Source: an uncultured Clostridium sp. (GTDB lineage: Bacteria > Bacillota > Clostridia > TANB77 > CAG-508). Taken from it: a DNA stretch of 24,295 nucleotides. Below are positions 7,136 through 14,998 of this stretch, piece after piece (the stretch's first letter is position 1; each line of letters starts with the position of its first letter). A program made the position numbers and the translations under genes. The stretch lies in NCBI GenBank assembly GCA_900553405.1, contig USDF01000025.1:1-24295 (forward strand). The letters are read 5' to 3'. The notes beneath the pieces are model-generated. The model was not told the origin of the DNA, searched no databases, and saw only the letters and a program-made list of their open reading frames with translations.

Positions 7136-7615
7136 CTATTCTACATTTTCCTTTTCTTCTTTCAACTTAACTATTCTTTTTTTCAGTTTTGAATTTACCT
7201 TTTTTAATTTTTTATCGATTTTTTGCAGAAATTCAGAAATAAGTATAGCTAAAATTATGCAACCGATAGCAGCCAGAATTACTATTATATAAGTCCACAC
7301 CGAATACATCATTGAGAAATCCTGTATCTCCATTTCAGTAAATTTTGTTTCTTCTCCTGAAATATCAAAAGTTATATCAAGGAAAACTTTTCCACTTTCA
7401 ATTCTCTTACTTATACATATCCGTGCATTTGTTGTTTCATTTTCGTATGAAACTTTATAGCCTTCAGGTAATTTATACCCTTTTTCATTGGCAACATGAT
7501 CCGCAATTTCTGTCATTTTTTCAATTTCTGCTTCATCAATTGTAATAGATGAACAACCTGTTAGAATAACAGTTAACATTATGAAACATAAAAGCAAAAT
7601 TATTTTCTTTTTCAT
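7136..7615 (-). CDS. Small lipoprotein with TM helix and basic coiled tail, paralogue B
   Basis: 159-aa paralogue of the neighbouring lipoprotein. The signal peptide is almost identical, with lipobox LTGC and Cys21. The DEAEIEKMTEIADHVA helix, the Y-x-x-x-Y segment and the NARICISKRI strand recur in the same order. A hydrophobic helix (about 105-127) follows, then a long Lys-rich coiled tail of about 35 residues that paralogue A lacks and that should lie in the cytoplasm. The start is set at ATG 7615-7613 because GGAGGGAG (7621-7628) is 5 nt upstream. The longer frame starting at 7630 would place that site inside the gene. It has its own promoter (7672-7700). Function unknown; a membrane sensor or stress lipoprotein is possible. 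Confidence 0.82.
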   Translation of the reverse strand: MKKKIILLLCFIMLTVILTGCSSITIDEAEIEKMTEIADHVANEKGYKLPEGYKVSYENETTNARICISKRIESGKVFLDITFDISGEETKFTEMEIQDFSMMYSVWTYIIVILAAIGCIILAILISEFLQKIDKKLKKVNSKLKKRIVKLKEEKENVE

Positions 7616-7671
7616 CTTTTCTCCCTCCATTTGTAAAGAAAAAACATATTTTTTACTAGTTACATACTCGT

Positions 7672-7700
7672 ATTATAACATGTCCATATATTTTTTTCAA
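7672..7700 (-). promoter_or_regulatory. Promoter of lipoprotein B
   Basis: On the minus strand there is TTGAAA (7695-7700), a 17-nt spacer and a perfect TATAAT (7672-7677), matching the promoter of copy A. Confidence 0.8.
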
Positions 7701-7740
7701 CACAAATAAAAAACTCCTACAAAAAAAATTTTCTACCATA

Positions 7741-7775
7741 TAAAAAACTGAAAAAGTATTATTTTACTTTTTCAG
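7741..7775 (-). terminator. Terminator after ftsH
   Basis: 11-bp perfect arms CTGAAAAAGTA (7748-7758) and complement (7765-7775) with a 6-nt loop, starting 8 nt beyond the ftsH stop. TTTTTTA follows on the minus strand. It probably ends the transcript of the upstream gene block. Confidence 0.88.
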
Positions 7776-7783
7776 ATTCTACT

Positions 7784-9586
7784 CTACTTAAATATCTCTT
7801 CAAATTCTTGTTCTGTTATTATTTCATTTTTCAATAATGTTTGTGCCACCTCATGAAGTTTGTCCATATGCTCAAGTATCATTTTTTGTGCTTTAGCATA
7901 TGCAGTATCTAATAATATTTTTACTTCTGCACCTATTGCATCTGTATATTTTTCTCCAAGTAATTGTAATTCATATGGATCTTTATCTGGATTTATTGAT
8001 ATAGTACCAACTACATCACTCATTCCATATACTGTAACCATATCTTTTGCTATTTTAGTTGCTACTTCGAAGTCATTACTTGCTCCTGTTGAAATATCAT
8101 TCATTATAATTTTTTCTGCTGCACGGCCTGCCATTAATACAATAAGTCTTTCTTCCATTTCTGTTTTAGAAATATAGTTTTTATCTTCGTTTGTTTTATT
8201 CATTGTATATCCGCCTGCCATACCTCTTGGTATAATTGATATTTCTTTTACAGGTTCTTGTGTTTCTAAATATCTACTTACTATGGCATGTCCTGCTTCA
8301 TGGTATGCAGTTAGCTTTTTGTCTTTTTCTGAATATACTCTACTTGCTTTTTGAAGTCCTATTGTTACCTTTTTAAAAGCTTCTTCTATATCTTCTTGTT
8401 CTATTACTTCATGTTCATTTATTGTTGCTAGAATTGCAGCTTCATTTAATATATTAGCTAATTCTGCACCTGTTAGTCCTGCTGTGTCTTCTGCTATTGT
8501 TTCTAATTTAACGTTTTCTGCTAGCTTTTTATTTGCACTATGAATCTTTAATATTTCTTCTCTTCCTCGTTTGTCTGGTACATTTATTGTTATTTGTCTA
8601 TCAAATCTTCCTGGTCTTAAAAGAGCTGTATCTAGCATTTCTGGTCTATTGGTTGCAGCTAAAACTATAATAGTTTCTTCTGTATCAAAACCATCCATTT
8701 CTACTAACAATTGGTTTAGTGTTTGGTTATTTTCAGTTTCTGCACCACTTCCACTAGATCTTCTTGAACCTATTGCATCTATTTCATCTATAAATACTAT
8801 ACATGGTGCTACTTTTCTTGCTTTTTCAAATAATTTACGTACTCTTGACGCACCAAGTCCTGCAAACATTTCTATAAATTCTGAACCACTCATTGAAATA
8901 AATGGTACGTTTGCTTCACCAGCTATTGCTTTTGCTATTAATGTTTTACCTGTTCCTGGTTTTCCATATAATAAAACACCTTTTGGAACTTTTGCTCCCA
9001 TTTCATTGAATTTTTTAGGTTCTTTTAAGAATTGAACTATTTCTAACATTTCTTGTTTTTCTTCATCTAAACCTGCAACATCATCAAATTTTACTTTTTC
9101 CTTTGTTGTTTCTGCGTCATATACTTTTCCTTTATCGCCAAGACCTTGCATTTTAAATACTAATATGAATAAAACAACAATCATTATAGTTGGTAATAAT
9201 GCAAAAAGTCTTTCTGAAATCGTAAGAAAAATATTTTCTGGATTTTGTATTAATTCTATATTGTTACCTTCTGCAACTTTTTCTTGAATTAATTCTATAA
9301 ATGCTTGTGTATTTGGCACTATAACTGTTTTTTCTTCTTCAACATTTTTTTGTTTTACTTTTAAAGAAGTACTTCCAACTGTCATTTCTATTTTTTCTAT
9401 TTCACCATCTGATACTTTTTTAATTAAGTCTGTATAAGCAAGTTCCTTTTCTTCACTTTCAGATGTTTTATTAAAAAATAAGAAATAACTTAAAATGGCT
9501 AATGTAGCTATTAAAATAACTGCTAATACACCAACTAGGATTTTATTTCTTTTTTCATTTTTTCCATTTTTTTTGTTATCTTCCAT
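7784..9586 (-). CDS. ftsH: ATP-dependent zinc metalloprotease FtsH
   Basis: Membrane-anchored AAA+ protease that degrades unneeded or damaged membrane and cytosolic proteins as a hexamer. The 600-aa protein has a TM helix (about 15-38), an extracytoplasmic segment (about 40-125), a second TM helix (about 126-146), the AAA domain and the M41 peptidase domain. Visible residues are Walker A GKPGTGKT (208-215), Walker B IVFIDE (263-268), second region of homology with RPGRFDR (324-330), zinc motif HEAGH (429-433) and the third ligand, probably Asp505 in GASNDFEVA. The pore loop reads MFAGLG (240-245) where most bacterial FtsH have FVGVG. An AGGAAAG site precedes the ATG. The DUF1189-like gene ends 17 nt upstream, so the two are likely co-transcribed. 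Confidence 0.96.
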   Translation of the reverse strand: MEDNKKNGKNEKRNKILVGVLAVILIATLAILSYFLFFNKTSESEEKELAYTDLIKKVSDGEIEKIEMTVGSTSLKVKQKNVEEEKTVIVPNTQAFIELIQEKVAEGNNIELIQNPENIFLTISERLFALLPTIMIVVLFILVFKMQGLGDKGKVYDAETTKEKVKFDDVAGLDEEKQEMLEIVQFLKEPKKFNEMGAKVPKGVLLYGKPGTGKTLIAKAIAGEANVPFISMSGSEFIEMFAGLGASRVRKLFEKARKVAPCIVFIDEIDAIGSRRSSGSGAETENNQTLNQLLVEMDGFDTEETIIVLAATNRPEMLDTALLRPGRFDRQITINVPDKRGREEILKIHSANKKLAENVKLETIAEDTAGLTGAELANILNEAAILATINEHEVIEQEDIEEAFKKVTIGLQKASRVYSEKDKKLTAYHEAGHAIVSRYLETQEPVKEISIIPRGMAGGYTMNKTNEDKNYISKTEMEERLIVLMAGRAAEKIIMNDISTGASNDFEVATKIAKDMVTVYGMSDVVGTISINPDKDPYELQLLGEKYTDAIGAEVKILLDTAYAKAQKMILEHMDKLHEVAQTLLKNEIITEQEFEEIFK

Positions 9587-9603
9587 TATTCTTTCCTTTC
9601 ATT

Positions 9604-10677
9604 TTATGCATTTTCACCTTGTGCACCATTTTCTAAACCATCTTGTTCTTCTTCGTTTTCTTTTTTCTTTTTATTTTCTTTTTTCTTTTTATTTTCTTCT
9701 TTCTTTTTCTTGTTTTCTTCTTGCTTTTCTTTCTCTTGTTCTTGCTTTTCCTTTTCCTTTTCCTTTTCCATTTCTTCTTTTACTTTAGCTTGTTCTTCTA
9801 TTATTTTTGCCAATTCTTGTTGGTTTTTAATTACATCTGATTTTATCATTAATATTGCTGTTACTATATAAATACATGCTATTCCTACGTACATTACTTG
9901 GAAATAAGTAAGTTCAAAACCTGTAAATGTATATATTAGAGTAACTACTGCATTTAATAAAATTGGTAATGTTAAACTATGAATTGCTATTTTGCACATT
10001 GCACTAAATCTAAGTCTTAATCTCATAAATAATGCTGTTATAAATCCAAATATTGCTAAAAGTAATATATCTAACCAAATACTAATAAAATATGCAATTA
10101 GCATATATACGAATGTGATTATAAAAAATCCTATATATAGCATTATTAAATTTGTCCCTGTAAAGAAATTTAATAAATCTTGTTTGTTGAAACTTTGTAT
10201 TTGGTAATTTTCTGTTATAGTAGGATATGAATATTCTACCAATGTATTTTGGGTTGCTGTAGTTTTTATAATTATTTTGTCATTTAAAATAATTATTCCA
10301 TTTTGCGTGTTTGATATTTTTTGTTTATAATTATTAACATTTTCTTCTAATTGTTCATTAGTATCTATAATTATTAAATTAAATATTTTATCTTCATATT
10401 CTAATATAATTGGATTATCTGTATCCATTTTTAATGTATTATTTTGAAATGTAAAGTTTGGCAAATCTGTTTTTACATATGATATTGCTTGTCCTATATC
10501 ACCTTTTATTTTATATACTGAGCAAAAAGATGCTACTATAGTAAATAGAATTAGTAATTTTATTAAATATGCAATTACTATACTCCATTTTTTGCTAGCT
10601 AATTCTGGGTACTTTTCAAAATTTTTTATACTTATTATCATTTTTTTAAAAAATGGTAACTCTTTTTCTTCATTCAT
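9604..10677 (-). CDS. DUF1189-like membrane protein with Lys/Glu-rich tail
   Basis: 357-aa membrane protein. The opening PFFKKMIISIKNFEKYPEL followed by a TM helix (about 32-52), an extracytoplasmic domain (about 55-170) and a cluster of three or four TM helices (about 175-285) fit the DUF1189 family, whose function is not established. Uncommonly, it ends with about 70 residues of almost pure Lys, Glu, Asn and Gln (about 288-357), predicted as a cytoplasmic charged helix. The tail is encoded by a nearly pure purine strand including a 6-bp repeat at 9745-9768. It lies 17 nt upstream of ftsH, so a joint role or co-regulation with the protease is plausible but only inferred. GGAG lies 8 nt before the ATG. 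No strong promoter is visible in the 154 nt upstream. Confidence 0.72.
   Translation of the reverse strand: MNEEKELPFFKKMIISIKNFEKYPELASKKWSIVIAYLIKLLILFTIVASFCSVYKIKGDIGQAISYVKTDLPNFTFQNNTLKMDTDNPIILEYEDKIFNLIIIDTNEQLEENVNNYKQKISNTQNGIIILNDKIIIKTTATQNTLVEYSYPTITENYQIQSFNKQDLLNFFTGTNLIMLYIGFFIITFVYMLIAYFISIWLDILLLAIFGFITALFMRLRLRFSAMCKIAIHSLTLPILLNAVVTLIYTFTGFELTYFQVMYVGIACIYIVTAILMIKSDVIKNQQELAKIIEEQAKVKEEMEKEKEKEKQEQEKEKQEENKKKKEENKKKKENKKKKENEEEQDGLENGAQGENA
9745..9768. repeat. 6-bp tandem repeat encoding Glu-Lys pairs
   Basis: CTTTTC repeated four times on the plus strand (GAAAAG on the coding strand) within a long pyrimidine-rich tract, about 9650-9780. Gain or loss of units keeps the reading frame, so tail length could vary between strains. 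Confidence 0.75.
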
Positions 10678-10831
10678 CTTTTGCTCTCCACTTCTTTATA
10701 TAAAAATATTTTTATTATAAACATTAGAACTTCTAGCATTTATATTGCATAGAAATCCTAATATTTATTTTTATATTTTAAATTAATTTTCATTCTTTAT
10801 CTTTGTTAAACTTTTTACTTTTGATTATAGA
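10678..10831. other. Intergenic gap between cysS and the DUF1189-like gene
   Basis: AT-rich stretch of 154 nt. A TATAAT (10714-10719, minus strand) could be a -10 box, but no convincing -35 stands 16-18 nt upstream. There is no terminator hairpin for cysS, so transcription may run from cysS into the DUF1189-like gene and ftsH. Confidence 0.4.
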
Positions 10832-12229
10832 TTATTGCTCTATTATTTGTCCTTCTTTAGTGTCTTTTACAGTATAACCTTTTTCTTTTAATAAATCACG
10901 AATTCTATCTGATTCTGCCCAATCTTTATTTTCTCTTGCTATTTTTCTTTGTTCTACTAATTCAAGTATTTCTTTTGGTAATTCTACTTTTTCTTGTTCT
11001 TCCAAATATTTTTTAGAATTTTCTAAATCTAAACCTAATATTCTATCAAATTCTAATAAAAGTTCTGCAAATTGTTTTGATTTTTTATTTTTTCTAACAA
11101 CTTCCCATACAATTCCCATAGCAAGTGGCATATTTAAGTCATCATTTACTGCATCTAAAAATCTTTGTTTATATTCTTTTATTTCTTCTTCATCAATTTT
11201 TTCATCATTTTGTAAATGTGTTAAATATCCTTCACGTAATCTATTTAATGCTTTTTGTGTTGAAAGTGCACCTTCAAAAGTAAAGTTCAATTTTGTTCTA
11301 TAATGTGCTGTATAGCAGAACATTTTGTATGCTAATGGTTCTATTCCTTTTTCTTGTAATTGGTCTAATGTGTATGTATTTCCTAAACTTTTTGACATTT
11401 TACCGCCATCTACTTGTAGGAATTCAACATGCATCCATCTTTTAGCTGGAACATGACCTGTGCATCCTTTACTTTGTGCTATTTCATTTTCATGGTGTGT
11501 AGGTATATGGTCTACACCACCTGTATGAATATCAAATTCATCTCCTAAATATTTTCTACTCATTGCAGAGCACTCTAAATGCCATCCTGGGTAAGAAAGT
11601 CCCCATGGACTTTCCCATTTCATAATATGATTTTCTGGTGCTTTTATCCATACAGCAAAATCATATGGATTTCTTTTTTCTGGATCTACATCAACTCTTG
11701 CTCCTGCAATTTGATCGTCTAAATTACGATTTGAAAGCACTGGATATTTATCTAATTTAGAAATATCAAAATATATAGCTTTTGATGTTTCGTAAGCATA
11801 TCCATTTTTTACTAAAGTTTTAACAAATTCTAACATATCACTAATATGATCTGTTGCTTTTGCTATTATTTCTGGTCTTTCTATATGTAGTCTTCCCATA
11901 TCTCTGAAAAATATATCTGTATAATATGCAGCAATTTCATATGGATCCTTATTTTCTTTTCTTGCAGCCTTTTCCATTTTGTCTTCGCCTTCATCTGCAT
12001 CTGACTCTAGGTGTCCAACATCTGTAATATTCATTACATGTTTTAAAGTATATCCATTTTCTTTTAGAACTCTTCTTAATGTATCCATAAATACATAAGC
12101 TCTAAAATTGCCAATGTGGGCAAAACTGTAAACAGTTGGCCCACAAGTATATATACGTACTTCATTTCCTTCCAATGGTTTAAATTCTTCTTTTTGTTTA
12201 GTTAAAGTATTGTATAATTTTAAGCTCAT
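10832..12229 (-). CDS. cysS: Cysteinyl-tRNA synthetase
   Basis: Class I aminoacyl-tRNA synthetase that charges tRNA-Cys. The 465-aa length is normal. The Rossmann-fold signature appears as HIGN (38-41), and the second ATP-site motif KMSKS lies at 277-281. The zinc site that selects cysteine is complete: Cys29, Cys220, His245 and Glu249, with the same spacing as in E. coli CysRS. The C-terminal part (about 340-465) is the helical anticodon-binding region. The gene follows the PBP gene by 16 nt. There is therefore no room for a T-box leader, and expression should depend on the upstream promoter. The ribosome binding site is AAGAAAGGA. Confidence 0.96.
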   Translation of the reverse strand: MSLKLYNTLTKQKEEFKPLEGNEVRIYTCGPTVYSFAHIGNFRAYVFMDTLRRVLKENGYTLKHVMNITDVGHLESDADEGEDKMEKAARKENKDPYEIAAYYTDIFFRDMGRLHIERPEIIAKATDHISDMLEFVKTLVKNGYAYETSKAIYFDISKLDKYPVLSNRNLDDQIAGARVDVDPEKRNPYDFAVWIKAPENHIMKWESPWGLSYPGWHLECSAMSRKYLGDEFDIHTGGVDHIPTHHENEIAQSKGCTGHVPAKRWMHVEFLQVDGGKMSKSLGNTYTLDQLQEKGIEPLAYKMFCYTAHYRTKLNFTFEGALSTQKALNRLREGYLTHLQNDEKIDEEEIKEYKQRFLDAVNDDLNMPLAMGIVWEVVRKNKKSKQFAELLLEFDRILGLDLENSKKYLEEQEKVELPKEILELVEQRKIARENKDWAESDRIRDLLKEKGYTVKDTKEGQIIEQ

Positions 12230-12245
12230 AATATTTTCCTTTCTT

Positions 12246-14861
12246 TTAAGTTGTTGTATTTGATTTTGTTGTGTTTGTATTTGTCGTATTTGTAATAGTA
12301 TTATTCGTCGTTGTATTTTCTATATTATTTTCAGGTTTACTTAATTTATTTATTGTTAATGTAATAGTTTTTCCTTTTTCAACTTTTTCCTTTTCTTTAA
12401 CACTTTGTGCTAATACAACATCTTCTTTTTTCTTTTTATCTTCACTATATTTAATATCAACTTTTAATCCTTTAGCTTCAATTAATTTTTTAGCTTCAGT
12501 TAGTGTTTTTCCTACCACATTTATCATTTCAACTTGTTCAGGAGCTTTGTGCATATCACAAGTTTCTGTTGGAATATCATATTTATCCCCTGCATTTGTT
12601 GACCATAAATTTGTATTTTCTTTTTGAGGTTTTACTAAATATGTCTCTTCTGTTACATTTTTACAATATTCATTAGCAATTTTTCCAGAATCTTGACAAA
12701 TTTTTAATTTTGTATGTCCTTCACATTTTCCTGGTAAACTACCTTTTACAAATACTTCTGACATTGTCCTTGAACAACTATCTGTTGCAATGCATCCAGA
12801 ATCTTGACAAATTGTTGCAGATACAACATTACTTGGTCTTTTAAATCTAGCTGTTGGTAAACTACTATGAATATTTTTCATAACTGCTGCCCAAATATTA
12901 GCTGCATTATTAGTACTATATACCGGTTTTTCTGAATAGTCAAAACCAAACCAAGTTGCTGCAGTATAATATGGAGTAAATCCACAAAGCCATCTATCTA
13001 CATAATTGTCTGTAGAACCAGTTTTAGCTCCAACATCCATGTTAGACATATAACATACTGATGCTGTACCAGAACGAGCTGGTGATTTTAATAAGTCTTG
13101 AAGTATATATGCATTTGATTCTGACATAACTCTTCTTGTTTCTTGTTTTGATTCTAATATTACATTTCCATCTTTATCTTCTACTTTTGTATAGAAAGTA
13201 GGTTCAATATATTCTCCATTATTAGCTATTGAAGCATATGCTGCTGCCATATCAAGTGGACTGACATCTGCAGTACCTAATGCAAGTGTAATAGCTTCAT
13301 GTTGTTTATCTATATTAATTCCCATTTTAGCCAAGAATTCTATTGCATTTGCAGGGCCAACTTCTTTCATAATTTTTAAGTGAACTATATTTGAAGATTG
13401 TGCTAATGCTGTTCTTATTGTCATTAATCCATTAAATCCTCCAGAGTTATGTGGGTTATATCCTCCACCAAAGTTTGTAGCTGAATCATCATAAACTGTA
13501 CCTGCATTAATAATTCCTTTTTCTAGTGCTGGTGCCTCACATGCTAATGGTTTCATTGATGAACCTGTTTGTTTTCCACGTAATGCTCTATTTATACCTG
13601 TTGCATTTGAATCTTCTCCAAGACCTCCTACAGTTGCTACTACTTGACCTGTTGTGTGGTCTATTATAACCATAGCTGCTTGTGTATGTTCATTTAATAA
13701 TTCTCCATCATCTTTTTTAGTTCTACCACTTTTTATGTATTTATCTTTTAAGAATTCCTCTTCCATTACATTTTGAATTGCTGTATCTTGTGTTGTATAA
13801 ATAGTATATCCATTATTCTCTACCATAAATTCAGCTGTTTCTCTATTTATATCTTTAGATTCCATTAAGTCTTCTATTACTTGGTTTATAGCTGCTGCTG
13901 TATGATAAGAATATGTAGCTTTTGAAACATTGGCTCCTTGTTCAAATGTTAAACCATTTTCAACTTCTTCTACTGCTTTATTATATTCTTCTTCATCTTT
14001 AATATAACCTTGGTCTTTCATTTGGAAAAGTACTTCTTTTGTTCTGTTCTTGATTTTTTCTGCATTGTCTAATCCAATAAATGGGTTATATCCACTAGGT
14101 GCATGGTTTATTCCCGCTAAAAATGCACATTCTGCTAAATCTAATTCTCCAACTGGCTTATTAAAGTAATACTCAGCTGCCATTCCTACACCATATATAG
14201 TAGATCCCATAGGTATTTTATTTAAATATAGCTCTAATATTTGGTCTTTTGAAAGCATTTTTTCCACATTATATGCTCTTGCCATTTCCCTTATTTTTCT
14301 TTCTATACCTTTTGAACCAGAATCTGCTTTATCATCTTTTAAGTTTTTAATTAATTGTTGTGTAATTGTACTTCCTCCACCAGATTCTGAATCTCCACGA
14401 TTGATTATGTACATAATTGTTGCATATGTAGTTCTTTTTATATCTATTCCATTATGTTCGTAAAACCTTTTATCTTCTATAGCTATAAATGCTTTTGGTA
14501 AATATTCTGGCATATCTTCCGTTGAAACTATTTTTCTATTTTCTTTTCCAGAAAGGGTTGCAACAATATTACCATCTTTATCTAATACATTACCATTAAG
14601 ATTTTTAATTGTTAAATCATCTTCTGTTAGTTTGAACTTATCACTAAAGAAAATTCCCGCTATTATTCCTGCTCCTATTAAGATTAATAAAAGAATTAAA
14701 GCAAAAATTGTTAAGATTACTCTTTTTAGTATTCTATGTTTTTTCTTGTTCTTTTTATTATTGTTATCATTTTTATTCTTTTTGCTTGCTTTTATTTTAT
14801 ATTTTTTTGTTTTATTTAGTTCTTCTTGATTTGTTTTCTTTTTTGCTTTTGATTTTCCCAT
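12246..14861 (-). CDS. Class A penicillin-binding protein (PBP1A-type) with PASTA domain
   Basis: Bifunctional peptidoglycan glycosyltransferase and DD-transpeptidase, anchored in the membrane and acting outside. Of 871 residues, the first 45 are a very basic cytoplasmic tail, followed by a TM helix (about 48-72). The GT51 domain (about 100-290) shows IEDKRFYEHNG with catalytic Glu129 and STITQQL (164-170). The transpeptidase domain (about 390-665) has SSMK with Ser434, SSN (489-491) and KTG (613-615). A Cys-rich segment with two CQDSG motifs (about 685-735) follows, then a PASTA domain (about 778-838) and an Asn/Thr-rich tail. The start at ATG 14861-14859 is chosen for its AAGGAGG site (14869-14875), 7 nt away; a frame from TTG 14885 would bury it. 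cysS follows after 16 nt. Confidence 0.93.
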   Translation of the reverse strand: MGKSKAKKKTNQEELNKTKKYKIKASKKNKNDNNNKKNKKKHRILKRVILTIFALILLLILIGAGIIAGIFFSDKFKLTEDDLTIKNLNGNVLDKDGNIVATLSGKENRKIVSTEDMPEYLPKAFIAIEDKRFYEHNGIDIKRTTYATIMYIINRGDSESGGGSTITQQLIKNLKDDKADSGSKGIERKIREMARAYNVEKMLSKDQILELYLNKIPMGSTIYGVGMAAEYYFNKPVGELDLAECAFLAGINHAPSGYNPFIGLDNAEKIKNRTKEVLFQMKDQGYIKDEEEYNKAVEEVENGLTFEQGANVSKATYSYHTAAAINQVIEDLMESKDINRETAEFMVENNGYTIYTTQDTAIQNVMEEEFLKDKYIKSGRTKKDDGELLNEHTQAAMVIIDHTTGQVVATVGGLGEDSNATGINRALRGKQTGSSMKPLACEAPALEKGIINAGTVYDDSATNFGGGYNPHNSGGFNGLMTIRTALAQSSNIVHLKIMKEVGPANAIEFLAKMGINIDKQHEAITLALGTADVSPLDMAAAYASIANNGEYIEPTFYTKVEDKDGNVILESKQETRRVMSESNAYILQDLLKSPARSGTASVCYMSNMDVGAKTGSTDNYVDRWLCGFTPYYTAATWFGFDYSEKPVYSTNNAANIWAAVMKNIHSSLPTARFKRPSNVVSATICQDSGCIATDSCSRTMSEVFVKGSLPGKCEGHTKLKICQDSGKIANEYCKNVTEETYLVKPQKENTNLWSTNAGDKYDIPTETCDMHKAPEQVEMINVVGKTLTEAKKLIEAKGLKVDIKYSEDKKKKEDVVLAQSVKEKEKVEKGKTITLTINKLSKPENNIENTTTNNTITNTTNTNTTKSNTTT

Positions 14862-14868
14862 ATTATTT

Positions 14869-14875
14869 CCTCCTT
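14869..14875 (-). promoter_or_regulatory. Ribosome binding site that fixes the PBP start
   Basis: AAGGAGG on the minus strand, 7 nt before ATG 14861. It lies inside the longer TTG-initiated frame, which is therefore unlikely to be used. Confidence 0.8.
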
Positions 14876-14898
14876 GGATACGCAAAATTGATAGTTAC

Positions 14899-14927
14899 AT
14901 TATATTATATAATAGTTAAAATTGAAA
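14899..14927 (-). promoter_or_regulatory. Weak candidate promoter for the PBP gene
   Basis: Two overlapping TATAAT-like boxes (14899-14909, minus strand) stand about 38 nt upstream of the ATG. The -35 at 17-nt spacing is only TTTCAA (14922-14927). The terminator of rny lies just upstream, so a promoter is needed here, but this one is poor in its -35 box. Confidence 0.4.
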
Positions 14928-14960
14928 GGTTTTTTAGGAAAAAAACATAAAAAAAAACAT

Positions 14961-14997
14961 AAAAAAATTCCCAGCTTTTTATAAGCCGGGAATTTTT
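14961..14997 (-). terminator. Terminator after rny
   Basis: Stem AAAAATTCCC with one mismatch and then GCTT (14963-14977), pairing with 14983-14997 around a 5-nt loop. It begins immediately after the rny stop and is followed on the minus strand by a T-rich stretch. Confidence 0.88.
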
Positions 14998-14998
14998 A

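Larger units (their letters stand above)
7067..7712. repeat. Tandem duplication, copy B, starting with a relic of the RluA gene tail
   Basis: Bases 7067-7080 repeat 6511-6524 exactly, and the next dozen bases match with two or three changes. Read in the plus frame, 7068-7097 gives L-N-G-K-N-I-E-K-S-stop, against L-N-G-K-I-I-E-K-K-stop at the end of the intact gene. A hairpin terminator, a lipoprotein gene and its promoter then follow in the same order as in copy A. The right border is approximate. Confidence 0.6.

Noticed and set aside
752..7615. Defence or toxin-antitoxin system among the small genes
   Set aside because: Neither the 51-aa protein, the two-TM protein nor the lipoproteins show toxin, antitoxin, nuclease or NTPase motifs, and they lie in separate transcription units.
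8571..9035. 154-codon plus-strand open frame
   Set aside because: Antisense to the FtsH AAA domain, whose motifs are complete on the minus strand.
12230..12245. T-box leader in front of cysS
   Set aside because: The gap to the upstream PBP gene is only 16 nt, too short for a T-box.
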